A stretch of DNA of 64,000 nucleotides from Nocardia crassostreae (GTDB lineage: Bacteria; Actinomycetota; Actinomycetes; Mycobacteriales; Mycobacteriaceae). This document shows, in pieces, positions 15,568 to 24,692 of the stretch. The stretch is taken from NCBI RefSeq assembly GCF_001613405.1, contig NZ_BDCH01000003.1, forward strand, positions 171,742-235,741, read 5' to 3'. The stretch's first letter is position 1. Every line of letters starts with the position of its first letter. The notes under the pieces are model-generated. The model was not told the origin of the DNA. It saw only the letters and a program-made list of their open reading frames with translations, and ran no database searches. The translations under genes and the position numbers were made by a program.

Positions 15568-16486
15568 AGCGGATCCTCGGGTCGAGTGCGGCGTACAGCA
15601 GGTCGACGATGACGTTGGAGATCAGCAGGATCACGATGATCACCGTCACGAAGGCGACCCCCGTGGGCGGTTCGCCGCGAATGATTCCCTGGTACAGCTT
15701 CCAGCCGACGCCGGGGACGTTGAAGATCCCTTCGGTGACAACCGCGCCGCCCATGAGGAATCCGAGGTCGGCACCCACGAAGGTGACCACCGGAATCATG
15801 GAGTTGCGCAGGATATGCACGACGATGACCCGTCGCCGGCTCAGCCCCTTCGCGGTGGCGGTGCGGACGTAATCAGCACTCATGTTCTCCGCCACCGAGT
15901 TTCGGGTCAGTCGCAGTACGTACGCGAACGACAACGAACCGAGCACGAATGCCGGAACCAGCAGGTCGGTGAAGGATGCCTTGCCACTGACGGTTACCGG
16001 GGCGATCCCCCATTTGACGCCCAGCAGGAACTGGGCAAGGAAGCCGATCACGAAGATGGGGACCGCGATGATGACCAGGCTGACCACCAGCATGGTCGAG
16101 TCGAACCACTTGCCTTTGCGAAGACCGGCGATCAGGCCGAAGCCGACGCCGAACACAGCCTCGATGGCGACCGCCATGACGGCCAGCCTGAAGGTGATCG
16201 CGAAGCCGTCTATCAACTCCTCTCGCACCGTGCGGCCGGAGAACGAGACCCCGAAATCGAGGGTGACGATGCCCTTCAGATACTCCCAATACTGAATGAA
16301 GAAGGGCTGATCCAGATGATACCGAGCCCGCAGAGCGGCCTCGACCGCCGGGGTCAGCTGCCGTTCACCGGCCAGCGCTCGGATGGAATCGCCGGGTAGG
16401 TAGAACACCAGCGTGTAGAGCAGCAGCGTAGCTCCGAGAAATACCGGAATCATCTGGAGCAGCCGCCGAATGACGTACCAAACCAT
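15560..16486 (-). CDS. dppB: Dipeptide ABC transporter permease DppB
   Basis: A 308-residue permease with six predicted helices. The N-terminus is the typical MVWYVIRRLLQMIPVFLGAT, with the LAGERQLTPAVEAALRARYHLDQPF periplasmic loop of DppB proteins. The EAA loop is SADYVRTATAKGLSRRRVIVVHIL. A good GGAGTG ribosome site precedes the ATG. A large hairpin (16505-16549) separates it from dppA, which probably sets a lower level of permease than of binding protein. Confidence 0.96.
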   Translation of the reverse strand: MVWYVIRRLLQMIPVFLGATLLLYTLVFYLPGDSIRALAGERQLTPAVEAALRARYHLDQPFFIQYWEYLKGIVTLDFGVSFSGRTVREELIDGFAITFRLAVMAVAIEAVFGVGFGLIAGLRKGKWFDSTMLVVSLVIIAVPIFVIGFLAQFLLGVKWGIAPVTVSGKASFTDLLVPAFVLGSLSFAYVLRLTRNSVAENMSADYVRTATAKGLSRRRVIVVHILRNSMIPVVTFVGADLGFLMGGAVVTEGIFNVPGVGWKLYQGIIRGEPPTGVAFVTVIIVILLISNVIVDLLYAALDPRIRYA

Positions 16487-16504
16487 ATTTCACTCCGATG
16501 CCAG

Positions 16505-16549
16505 GCGGGGGCCGTGCCGCACACCATTGTGTGTGGGCACGACCCCCGC
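16505..16549 (-). terminator. Long hairpin between dppA and dppB
   Basis: Arms GCGGGGG..GTGCC.CACAC and its complement pair over about 20 bases around the loop CATT, starting six bases after the dppA stop. It can act as an attenuator or an mRNA-stabilising stem within the operon. Confidence 0.6.
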
Positions 16550-16555
16550 TAACAG

Positions 16556-18160
16556 CTACTTCTCGATGTTCTCGAAATCGAACAGGCCGGACCAGGTGAC
16601 CTCGGCCTTCTGCACCTTGTCCGAGCGCCCGGCCGCGACGTTGTAGTCGAAGATCGGGATGTCGGCCATGTCGCGGAAGAGCACCTGCTGGGCCTTGGCG
16701 ACCAGGTCGTAGGCGGCGTCGGTGGTCGGCGCGGCCTGCGCGTCGGCGAGCAGCTTGTCGAACTCCGGGCTGGAGTAGTGGGCGTTGTTGGTTCCGGATC
16801 CGGTCAGGTACAACGCGGTCAGGAATTCGAACATGGACGGGTAGTCACCCTGCCAGCCGTAGCGGAACGCCTTGCCGATGGTGTTGTTGCTGATCTCGTC
16901 GCGAATGTTCTTGAAGGTCGGGTACGGCACGCCGACCGCCTCGATGCCGAGCACGTTCTTCGCGCTGTTGGCGACCGCCTCGATCCAGCTCTGATGGCCG
17001 CCGTCGGAGTTGTAGGCGATCTCGTACTTGCCCAACCACGGCGAGATGGCATTGGCCTGCGCCCACAGCTTCTTCGCCTCGTCCGGGTTGAACTTCAGCA
17101 CCTCGGAACCGGGCAGGTTCTCCCGGAAGCCGTCGAGGGTGAAGGCGGTGAAGTCCTGGGCGGGCACGCGGGTGCCCTGGAAGATGTTCTGCGCGATCTG
17201 TTCCCGGTTGATGGCCATGGAGATGGCCTTGCCGCGCAGCACGCCTTCCTCACCGGCGAAATGCGCGGTGGTCGGCTGGACGCCGATGTGCTGGCTGTAG
17301 GCGATCGGCTTGGTGATGGCGCGGTCGCCGAGATCCTACTTGAAGGAGGTCAGCGCGGTTTCGGGGATGACGTCGAGCGCATCGAGGTTGCCTGCCAGCA
17401 GATCGGCGTAGGCGGTGTCGTAGGACTGGTACATCACGAACCGCAGGCCCTTGTTCTTGGCCGGGCGGCCACCCGGGTAGTCCGGGTTCGGCACCAGATC
17501 GATCTGCACATTGTGCTGCCAGGCATCGGGTCCGGCAAACTTGTAGGGACCGTTGCCGATCGGGTTGTTGCCGTAGGCGTCCATGTCCTTGTAGGCCGAC
17601 TCGGGCAGCGGGTAGAACGGCGCGAAGCCCAGCTGCAGCTCGAAGTCGATGGAGGGCGACTTCAGGTCGACGGTGAAGGTCTTGTCGTCGACCACCTTCA
17701 GACCCGACATGGTCTTGGCGGTCGGCGGATCCGCCGAGACCTCGTCATATCCGGCGATGGAGGCGAAGGCCCAGTTCTGCTTCTGGCCATTGGTGCCGAG
17801 CGAACCGTAGTTCCAGGCGTCGACGAAGGACTTCGCGGTGACCGCGGTGCCGTCGGTGAACTTCCAGTCCGGCTTGAGGGTGATCTTGTAATGCTGCCGG
17901 TCGGTGGACTCGATGGATTGTGCGACCTCGTTGTACGCCTTGCCGTTTGCGTCGTAGTACTTCAGACCCGCCCACAACCGGTCGACCACGCGGCCGCCCA
18001 TATTCTCGTTCACATTGGTCGGCACCAGCGGATTCTGCGGCTCGCCACCGTTCACGGTGACAATGTCGGAACTGCCGCCGCTGTCCGAGGAGCAGGCCGT
18101 CAATGTGAGGCTCGTGGCCAGGGCTGCCGCGGCCAAGGCGGCAATCATCTTTGCTCTCAA
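16556..18160 (-). pseudogene. dppA: Dipeptide-binding lipoprotein DppA, interrupted by in-frame TAG
   Basis: Together 535 codons encode a solute-binding family 5 lipoprotein. It has a signal peptide with lipobox LTAC near residue 23, and a body that continues through VIPETALTSFK, then TAG at 17336-17338, then DLGDRAITKPIAYSQHIG in the same frame to the end. Both halves are well conserved in style and no bases are missing, so a single substitution is enough to explain the stop. The TTG at 18160 has GGGAGAA in front; the ATG at 18148 is an alternative start. The first half alone (274 aa) would be a truncated binding protein. Confidence 0.85.
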
Positions 18161-18532
18161 CGCATTCTCCCGATTTCAGGAAGGCGGACCCGTCAGCGCG
18201 CACGGGGATCCGCCAGTCCGCACCGAAAGGTCGTCTTAGGTGAAACGGACAGTAGCCATCCGGCCGGAGATTCGCAGCGGATCGCGTCGGGTTTGTTCAG
18301 CTTGTTAGCAAGACAGCAACACGCACGACCCAAAACAGGGCGCTTGGGTGACACTCTGCACACTTCGCGCAACGTTCACGGTTCGATCATGAACGGCCGG
18401 GCAGGCTCGGTGGCCAAACCCCCCGACCCCACCTGCCGGGACCCGGCCGCGGCACAGGTCACAGTCCGTTAGGGTCGGAACGTGGCCGCGGTCACCACCC
18501 GGCCGAAGCGCATGCGAAAGAAGAGACGAGAG
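18161..18532. other. Divergent dppA/acs promoter region
   Basis: No gene is seen. A weak Crp-type site GGTGA-N6-GCACA lies at 18347-18362, two changes from TGTGA-N6-TCACA. It is about 170 bases before acs, a gene known to be Crp-controlled in mycobacteria. This is suggestive only. Confidence 0.35.
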
Positions 18533-20479
18533 ATGACCGAAACCGCCGATCACCTGGATGCCTATCCACCGAGCGCTGAGTTCGCCGCCTCCGCCAACGC
18601 CGATGCGTCTCTCTACGATCGGGCCGCCGCGGATCGGGACGCGTTCTGGGCCGAACAGGCCCGGCGACTGCACTGGCATCAGCCCTTCACCCAGGTGCTG
18701 GACTGGTCGGACGCCCCCGTCGCCCGCTGGTTCGCCGACGGCAAGCTGAACGTCGCCTACAACTGCGTCGACCGCCACGTCCTCGACGGGCACGGCGAGC
18801 AGGTCGGCATCCGCTGGGAGGGCGAACCCGGCGACTCCCGCGCCATCACCTACAACGAGCTGCTGGCCGAGGTCTCGCGGGCCGCGAACTACCTGACCGA
18901 ACTGGGCCTGCACGCCGGTGACCGCGTCGCCATCTACATGCCCATGGTTCCCGAGGCCATCGTGTCCATGCTCGCCTGCGCGCGGCTGGGCCTGACCCAC
19001 TCCGTGGTCTTCGCCGGGTTCTCCCCCAGCGCGCTGCGGCAGCGGGTGGACGATGCCGAGGCGCGGCTGGTCATCACCACCGACGGCCAGTGGCGGCGCG
19101 GCAAGCCCGCCCCGCTCAAGGCCGCGGTCGACGAAGCCCTTGCCGCCGACGGTGATTCGACCGTCGAGCACGTGCTGGTGGTGCGCCGCACCGATATCGA
19201 CACCCCGATGACCGAGGGGCGCGATCTGTGGTGGCACGAGACCGTCGCCCAGGCCTCCGATGAGCACGAGGCCCAGGCCTTCGACGCCGAGCACCCGCTG
19301 TTCATCCTCTACACCTCGGGCACCACCGGTAAGCCGAAGGGCATCCTGCACACCACCGGCGGCTACCTGACCCAGGCCGCCTACACCCATCACAACGTCT
19401 TCGACCACAAGCCGGGCGCCGACGTGTACTGGTGCACCGCCGATATCGGCTGGGTGACCGGGCATTCGTACATCGTGTACGGCCCGCTGGCCAACCGCGC
19501 CACCGAAGTGGTCTACGAGGGCACCCCGAACTTCCCCGACGAGCACCGGCACTGGCAGATCGTCGAAAAGTACGGCGTCAGCATCTATTACACCGCTCCG
19601 ACGCTGGTGCGCACGTTCATGAAGTGGGGCCGCGAGATTCCCGACGCCCACGATCTGTCCTCGCTGCGGCTGCTGGGTTCGGTCGGCGAGCCGATCAATC
19701 CGGAGGCGTGGCGCTGGTACCGGGATGTGGTGGGCGGCAACAAGACCCCCATCGTGGACACCTGGTGGCAGACCGAGACCGGCGCGATCATGATCTCCCC
19801 GCTGCCCGGCGTCACCGCCGCCAAGCCCGGCGCGGCCATGACTCCGCTGCCCGGTATCTCGGCCAAGGTCGTCGACGAGGAGGGCAAGCCCGTCATGCTC
19901 GGCGAGACCGAGGCCAATGGTTATCTGGTCCTGGATCAGCCGTGGCCGTCCGTGCTGCGCGGCATCTGGGGCGATATGGAGCGCTACAAGTCCACCTACT
20001 ACGAGCGCTACGCCGCGCAGGGCTGGTACTTCGCCGGTGACGGCGCCAAGCTCGACACCGACGGGGATCTGTGGGTGCTGGGCCGGGTGGACGATGTCAT
20101 GAACGTGTCGGGCCACCGCATCTCCACCGCCGAGGTCGAGTCGGCCCTGGTCGGCCACTCCGGCGTGGCCGAGGCCGCCGTCGTCGGCGCCTCCGACGAG
20201 ACCACCGGCCAGGGCATCGTCGCCTTCGTGATCCTGACCGCCGAGGCCAAGGACACCGGCGAGGAACTGATCAACGAGCTCAAGGCCGAGGTCTCCCGCG
20301 AGATCAGCCCCATCGCCCGCCCCCGCGAGATCCACGTCGTGCCCGAGCTGCCCAAGACCCGCTCCGGCAAGATCATGCGCCGCCTGCTGCGCGATGTGGC
20401 CGAGGGCCGCGAGCTCGGCGACACCTCGACCCTGGTCGACCCGAACGTCTTCGAGGCCATCCGGGCCGGTAAGGCGTAA
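18533..20479 (+). CDS. acs: Acetyl-CoA synthetase
   Basis: A 648-residue AMP-forming acetate-CoA ligase, the normal family length. It has YTSGTTGKPKGILHT (adenylate-forming A3 motif), the WWQTETG motif and VSGHRISTAEVES. Near the C-terminus is TRSGKIMRRLLR, whose Lys is the site acetylated by Pat enzymes to switch the enzyme off. The ATG at 18533 (MTETADHLDAYPPS) follows GAAGAGACGAGAG; the frame is open from 18482, but the added N-terminus is Arg/Lys-rich and unlikely. It ends in a very strong terminator. It makes acetyl-CoA from acetate. Confidence 0.97.
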   Translation: MTETADHLDAYPPSAEFAASANADASLYDRAAADRDAFWAEQARRLHWHQPFTQVLDWSDAPVARWFADGKLNVAYNCVDRHVLDGHGEQVGIRWEGEPGDSRAITYNELLAEVSRAANYLTELGLHAGDRVAIYMPMVPEAIVSMLACARLGLTHSVVFAGFSPSALRQRVDDAEARLVITTDGQWRRGKPAPLKAAVDEALAADGDSTVEHVLVVRRTDIDTPMTEGRDLWWHETVAQASDEHEAQAFDAEHPLFILYTSGTTGKPKGILHTTGGYLTQAAYTHHNVFDHKPGADVYWCTADIGWVTGHSYIVYGPLANRATEVVYEGTPNFPDEHRHWQIVEKYGVSIYYTAPTLVRTFMKWGREIPDAHDLSSLRLLGSVGEPINPEAWRWYRDVVGGNKTPIVDTWWQTETGAIMISPLPGVTAAKPGAAMTPLPGISAKVVDEEGKPVMLGETEANGYLVLDQPWPSVLRGIWGDMERYKSTYYERYAAQGWYFAGDGAKLDTDGDLWVLGRVDDVMNVSGHRISTAEVESALVGHSGVAEAAVVGASDETTGQGIVAFVILTAEAKDTGEELINELKAEVSREISPIARPREIHVVPELPKTRSGKIMRRLLRDVAEGRELGDTSTLVDPNVFEAIRAGKA

Positions 20480-20499
20480 CCCGGCACAGCCGTACCGAA

Positions 20500-20530
20500 A
20501 ACCCCCTCGCGACCGGGTCGCGAGGGGGTT
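20500..20530 (+). terminator. Terminator of acs
   Basis: A perfect inverted repeat with 15-base arms (20500-20514 and 20516-20530; the inner bases must open to form a loop) ends in GGGGGTTT, 20 bases past the acs stop. Confidence 0.85.
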
Positions 20531-20694
20531 TCGCATGTCGGCGGTCAGGACGAATCAGGCAGACCGTTAGGATTACGTAGAAATACAAAAGGTGTGCCGG
20601 GAAGTCTGGTCGGCATGCGGTAGTGCATTCGGCCGGAAACTTGGTGGTTCGCACGCCGCTGGTCTTGTCGAACGTCCGGCTGAAAGGTGCACCA

Positions 20695-21921
20695 GTGTTC
20701 TCCCACGTTCGCTCCGAGCTCACTCGTTATCTGCGAACCGAAACCGTCGGTGGTGCACTGCTTCTCATTGCGGCCGCGCTGGCCGTGTTGTGGGTGAACT
20801 CGCCCTGGGAGGCGAGCTACACCACCATGATCGACACCAAGCTGGCCATTCCGGCGCTGCATCTGGACCTCACCCTGGCGCAGTGGACCAAGGACGGTCT
20901 GCTCGCCATCTTCTTCTTCGTCGCGGGCCTCGAGCTCAAACGCGAGCTGGTGGTGGGCGAGCTCGCCGATCGCAAACGCGCCACGCTCCCCATTATCGCA
21001 GCCGTCGGCGGCGTGGCGCTGCCCGCGGTGATCGCGATGGCGGTCGGCTGGGGTGTGGAGGGCATGGATCGGGGCTGGGCCATTCCGGTCGCCACCGATA
21101 TCGCCTTCGCACTGGCGGTGCTGGCCCTCACCGGCTCGCGAATTCCGGCCAGCGCCCGCATCTTCCTGCTCAGTCTGGCGGTGGTCGACGATCTGATGGC
21201 CATCATCCTGATCGCGGTGCTGTTCACCACCACCGTGGCCTTCCTCTGGCTGCTGGTGGCGGCGCTGAGCTTCGCGGCCTGGTCCTTCGCGCAGTACAAG
21301 CGGTGGAGCAGCCCGATCACCTATGTCCCGCTGGCGCTGGTGGCCTGGTATGCCCTGCACGAGGCCGGAATTCACCCGACGCTGGCGGGCGTCATCCTCG
21401 GCTTGCTCACCCGGGTCCGGCCCGATCCCGACGAGGACGAGTACTGCGTGCCCGCCGCCAATCTGGAGCACTTCTTCCAGCCCATCTCCGCGGCCATCTG
21501 CGTTCCGCTGTTCGCGCTGTTCGCCTCCGGCGTGCCGCTGGATTCGGAGGTGTTCTCGCAGCTGTTCACCAACCGCCTGTCGCTGGCCATCATTGTGGGC
21601 CTGCTGGTCGGAAAGACCGTCGGCATCTTCGGATTCGGTTGGATGGCGGTGCGTCTGGGTATTGCCGAGAAGCCCGGCGATCTCGGTTACCGAGACATGT
21701 TCGCCCTGTCGGTACTCGGGGCGATCGGCTTCACCGTTAGCCTCTTGGTGGCAGAACTCGCACTGGAGGACGTCGGCGACGGCTCCGCGGCGGAACTCGC
21801 AAAAGCGGCAGTGTTGCTGACGTCATTGGCGGCTTCCCTGGCGGGTTCGGCGCTATTGTTGCGTCGGGGACGTGCCCATCAGGCACTACGTGACGAGCGG
21901 GCGCTGCTAGGACAAGAGTGA
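20695..21921 (+). CDS. nhaA: Na+/H+ antiporter NhaA
   Basis: A 408-residue NhaA-family antiporter that exchanges sodium for protons across the membrane. It carries ATDIAFALAVLAL and VVDDLMAI, the paired Asp motif that binds the ion in NhaA, plus HPTLAGVILGLLTR and the NLEHFFQPISAA helix. The frame is open from a GTG at 20623. The GTG at 20695 is preferred because AAAGG lies seven bases upstream and it gives the usual short N-terminus. In M. tuberculosis a protease gene stands here instead, so this is a local replacement or insertion. Confidence 0.93.
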   Translation: MFSHVRSELTRYLRTETVGGALLLIAAALAVLWVNSPWEASYTTMIDTKLAIPALHLDLTLAQWTKDGLLAIFFFVAGLELKRELVVGELADRKRATLPIIAAVGGVALPAVIAMAVGWGVEGMDRGWAIPVATDIAFALAVLALTGSRIPASARIFLLSLAVVDDLMAIILIAVLFTTTVAFLWLLVAALSFAAWSFAQYKRWSSPITYVPLALVAWYALHEAGIHPTLAGVILGLLTRVRPDPDEDEYCVPAANLEHFFQPISAAICVPLFALFASGVPLDSEVFSQLFTNRLSLAIIVGLLVGKTVGIFGFGWMAVRLGIAEKPGDLGYRDMFALSVLGAIGFTVSLLVAELALEDVGDGSAAELAKAAVLLTSLAASLAGSALLLRRGRAHQALRDERALLGQE

Positions 21922-21961
21922 GTTCACGGGCAGTACCGGGACATGGAGAAGGGTCGAGCAA

Positions 21962-22477
21962 TTGAGCTTCACACAGGGCGGTAACGGACAGGACTTCGGC
22001 CGCACCCGCACCATTACCTCGATTCCGTTGTCCGATGTCGACGCCCACGGCTCGGCGACCATCGGCACGCTGGTGCGCGATGCCACCGAGCAGATGTCGA
22101 CGCTGGTGCGCGCCGAGGTGGAACTCGCCAAGGCCGAGGTGACCGGTGAGATCCGCAAGGGCCTGCAGGGCAGCATCTTCTTCATCGCGGCGCTGACGGT
22201 CCTGCTGTTCAGCTCGTTCTTCTTTTTCTTCTTCCTGGCCGAACTGCTGGACGTGTGGGTGTACCGCTGGCTGGCGTTCCTCATCGTCTTCCTGTCGATG
22301 ATCGTGACCACGGCGGCGCTGGGCTTCTTCGGCTATCTCAAGGTGCGCAAGCTGCGTGCCCCAGCGAAGACCATCGAATCGCTGAAGGAGGCGAAGACCG
22401 TGCTGCCCAGCGGTTTCGGCGGCGCGGCCGAGCACGGCGCGGAGGCGTCGGTGGAACTCGGCAAGTCCCGGCGGTAG
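21962..22477 (+). CDS. Phage-holin-superfamily membrane protein (Rv3669-like)
   Basis: A 171-residue small membrane protein of the actinobacterial holin-like (Phage_holin_3_6) group. An amphipathic segment MSTLVRAEVELAKAEVTGEIRKG precedes two helices, the first containing an unusual run of eight Phe (SSFFFFFFFFLAELL-like). The C-terminal tail is basic. The TTG start at 21962 has GAAGGG eight bases upstream. Its place before ephE is as in M. tuberculosis. Function is unknown; there is no sign of a phage. Confidence 0.8.
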   Translation: MSFTQGGNGQDFGRTRTITSIPLSDVDAHGSATIGTLVRDATEQMSTLVRAEVELAKAEVTGEIRKGLQGSIFFIAALTVLLFSSFFFFFFLAELLDVWVYRWLAFLIVFLSMIVTTAALGFFGYLKVRKLRAPAKTIESLKEAKTVLPSGFGGAAEHGAEASVELGKSRR

Positions 22478-22498
22478 GTCCTCGACTACGCTTCCGGC

Positions 22499-23461
22499 GT
22501 GTCGTCGAATTCGCTGCCGGATCCGTCCGCCGTCCGCTACGACGGACCGTGGACCCATCGGGACGTGCATGCCAACGGCATTCGCTTCCATGTGGTCGAG
22601 GCCGTCCCCTCCGGTCCGGGCCTCGCCGATCCGGATGCCCCGCTGGTGGTGCTGCTGCACGGTTTCGGCGACTTCTGGTGGTCGTGGCGGCATCAGCTGA
22701 CCGGACTGGCCGAGCGCGGCTACCGCACGGTGGCGGTGGATCTGCGCGGTTACGGGGATACCGACAAGCCGCCGCGCGGCTACGACGGCTGGACGCTGGC
22801 CGGTGATGTCGCCGGTCTGATCCGCGCGCTGGGCCACACCGAGGCCACCCTCGTCGGGCATACCGAAGGCGGCCTGGTGTGCTGGGCGACCGCGGTGCTG
22901 CACCCGCGGGTGGTGCGCTCCATCGGGCTCATCTCCTCACCGCATCCGGTGGCCCTCAAACGCGCCGTGCTGCGCGATCGCAGGCAGCGCCGGGCCTGGC
23001 TGCCGAACTTCCTGCGCTCGCAGCTGCCGCGCTATCCGGAGCATGTGCTCACCACCGACGACGGCGCGGAGCTGGAACGGCTGCTGCGCAAGCGCGCGGG
23101 CGAACGCTGGTCGGCCACCGCGGAATTCGCCGATACCGCGCAGCGCATGCGCACCGCCATCCGGATTCCGGGCGCCGCGCACTGCGCCCTGGAATACCAG
23201 CGCTGGGCCTTCCGCAGCCAATGGCGGCCCGACGGCACGCGTTTCATGTCGACCATGCGCGAGCCCGTGCGCATTCCGGTGCTGTCGCTCTACGGCGCGC
23301 ACGATCGGTACATCCTGGCCGGGACCATCCGCCGGGGCGCCGATCTGGCGCCCGAGCGCCGGGTGCTGCCGATTCCCGGCGCCGGGCATTACGCCCACCA
23401 GGAGAGCCCGGAGGCCGTGACCGCTGAGCTCGCCAAACTGCTGGGGCACAGCGTCGCGTAG
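22499..23461 (+). CDS. ephE: Alpha/beta hydrolase, epoxide-hydrolase-like (Rv3670, EphE-like)
   Basis: A 320-residue alpha/beta hydrolase: oxyanion HGFGDFWWSWRHQ, DLRGYGDTDKP, nucleophile elbow VGHTEGGLVCWA (about residues 119-130), C-terminal YGAHDRYI and GAGHYAHQE. In true epoxide hydrolases the elbow is GHDxG; here the nucleophile position is Thr122. The acid (HDR) and His are present. It may be inactive or use a different chemistry. The GTG start follows 21 bases after the previous gene. It ends inside a dispersed repeat (23450-23500). Confidence 0.85.
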   Translation: MSSNSLPDPSAVRYDGPWTHRDVHANGIRFHVVEAVPSGPGLADPDAPLVVLLHGFGDFWWSWRHQLTGLAERGYRTVAVDLRGYGDTDKPPRGYDGWTLAGDVAGLIRALGHTEATLVGHTEGGLVCWATAVLHPRVVRSIGLISSPHPVALKRAVLRDRRQRRAWLPNFLRSQLPRYPEHVLTTDDGAELERLLRKRAGERWSATAEFADTAQRMRTAIRIPGAAHCALEYQRWAFRSQWRPDGTRFMSTMREPVRIPVLSLYGAHDRYILAGTIRRGADLAPERRVLPIPGAGHYAHQESPEAVTAELAKLLGHSVA

Positions 23462-23500
23462 CGACTCCGTGAGGGGTGGTGGCCGGGCGACGGGTGGGCT
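23450..23500 (+). repeat. 51-bp dispersed repeat, copy 1
   Basis: This stretch overlaps the last codons of ephE and the end of marP. It matches 56463-56513 at 46 of 51 positions, including the stretches TCGCGTAGCGA and GGGCGACGGGTGGGC. Confidence 0.85.
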
Positions 23501-24692
23501 AACTCAGTACGCAGCTGCCGGTGCCGACCGGGGCCGAAGCGGCCGGGGCGGCATCGATTTCCGGGCGCACCTCGTCGAGGGTCAGCACGTAACCGGTGTC
23601 CTCGTCAGTCACGGCCGCGCCGAAGACCACGCCCAGCACATTGCCGTCGGTGTCGACCAGCGGCCCGCCGGAGTTGCCCGCCCGCACCGAACCACGCACG
23701 GTGTAGACCTCGCGCTGCACATTGTCGTCGCGATAGATATTGGGGCCCTTGAGGTCCAGCGTCTCACGCACGCGCGCGGCGCTGGCCGTGTAGCGGCCGC
23801 CGCCCGGATAGCCGAGCACGATGGCGCTCTCGCCGGACTGGGCGGGCTTGGCGGCCAGCGGGATCACATCCGCGGTCAGCCCGGGCACGGCGAGCACCGC
23901 GACATCCTTGAACGGATCGAACAGCACCACGGTGGCATCGAGGGATCCGCGCGGGGTGTCCACGCTCACGCTGTTGGTGCCCGCCACCACGTGCGCATTG
24001 GTCATGATCCGCTCCGGCGCGACCACGAAGCCCGTACCCTCCAGCTGCCGTTGGCAACTCGGCGCGATACCGCGGATGCGCAGCACACTGCCCTGCAGCG
24101 ATTGCGCGACCGGCAGTTGCAGCACGCTCGGATCCGGCGGCTCCACGGCGGCGATGGGCACCCGCCCGAACGGCCCGATGACATCCGGCAGCCCGGAGGT
24201 GTTGAGCAGGTTGGAGAATTCGTTGGGTACCTTGCGCAGCCAGTCCGGCGCGACATGGTCCACATTGATCAGGACCTGAGAGTTCTTGACCGCGGCCGCG
24301 ATTCCCGGCTGCGAGGAGTTGGTCAGCGGCAGCGCCAGCAGCCAGGCGGTGGCCAGCACCGCGACCGCCTGCAGGCCCGCGCCCACCACGCTGTCCACAC
24401 TGCGGGTGAACGGATCGCGCATACCGCTGCGCGCCGCCCGGCCCAGCACCATGCCCGCGACCTCGCCGACGATCACCAGGGCCACGATCAGCAGCACGCC
24501 GACCAGCACCCGGGAGCGGCCCTCGCTCAGGTGGATGAGGATGTGCGGCGCGATGAGAATGCCCGCCACCGCGCCCAGTACGACACCTAGGAAGGCCAGC
24601 GCCGACGCCACCGCGCCCTGCCGCCACCCGGAGGTCGCGGCCAGCAGCGCGAGCAGCACGATCGCTATATCGAGCCAGCCCGAGGAAGTCAT
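23499..24692 (-). CDS. marP: Periplasmic acid-resistance serine protease MarP
   Basis: A 397-residue CvpA-fused trypsin-like protease. Four helices in residues 1-125 form the CvpA-like membrane domain. The protease has the triad His234 (TNAHVVAG), Asp263 (FKDVAVL) and Ser341 (GNSGGPL), almost the same numbering as M. tuberculosis MarP. Cys213 and the Cys near the C-terminus (GTGSCVLS) can form the redox-sensitive disulfide known in MarP. It keeps cytoplasmic pH under acid stress by processing a cell-wall hydrolase. It is last in the nth-thioredoxin-NUDIX-marP operon, with an ATGA overlap to the gene before. Confidence 0.97.
   Translation of the reverse strand: MTSSGWLDIAIVLLALLAATSGWRQGAVASALAFLGVVLGAVAGILIAPHILIHLSEGRSRVLVGVLLIVALVIVGEVAGMVLGRAARSGMRDPFTRSVDSVVGAGLQAVAVLATAWLLALPLTNSSQPGIAAAVKNSQVLINVDHVAPDWLRKVPNEFSNLLNTSGLPDVIGPFGRVPIAAVEPPDPSVLQLPVAQSLQGSVLRIRGIAPSCQRQLEGTGFVVAPERIMTNAHVVAGTNSVSVDTPRGSLDATVVLFDPFKDVAVLAVPGLTADVIPLAAKPAQSGESAIVLGYPGGGRYTASAARVRETLDLKGPNIYRDDNVQREVYTVRGSVRAGNSGGPLVDTDGNVLGVVFGAAVTDEDTGYVLTLDEVRPEIDAAPAASAPVGTGSCVLS

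Noticed and set aside
21962..22477. Holin-like gene as a prophage trace
   Set aside because: It is a conserved actinobacterial chromosomal gene in its usual syntenic place; no other phage gene is near.
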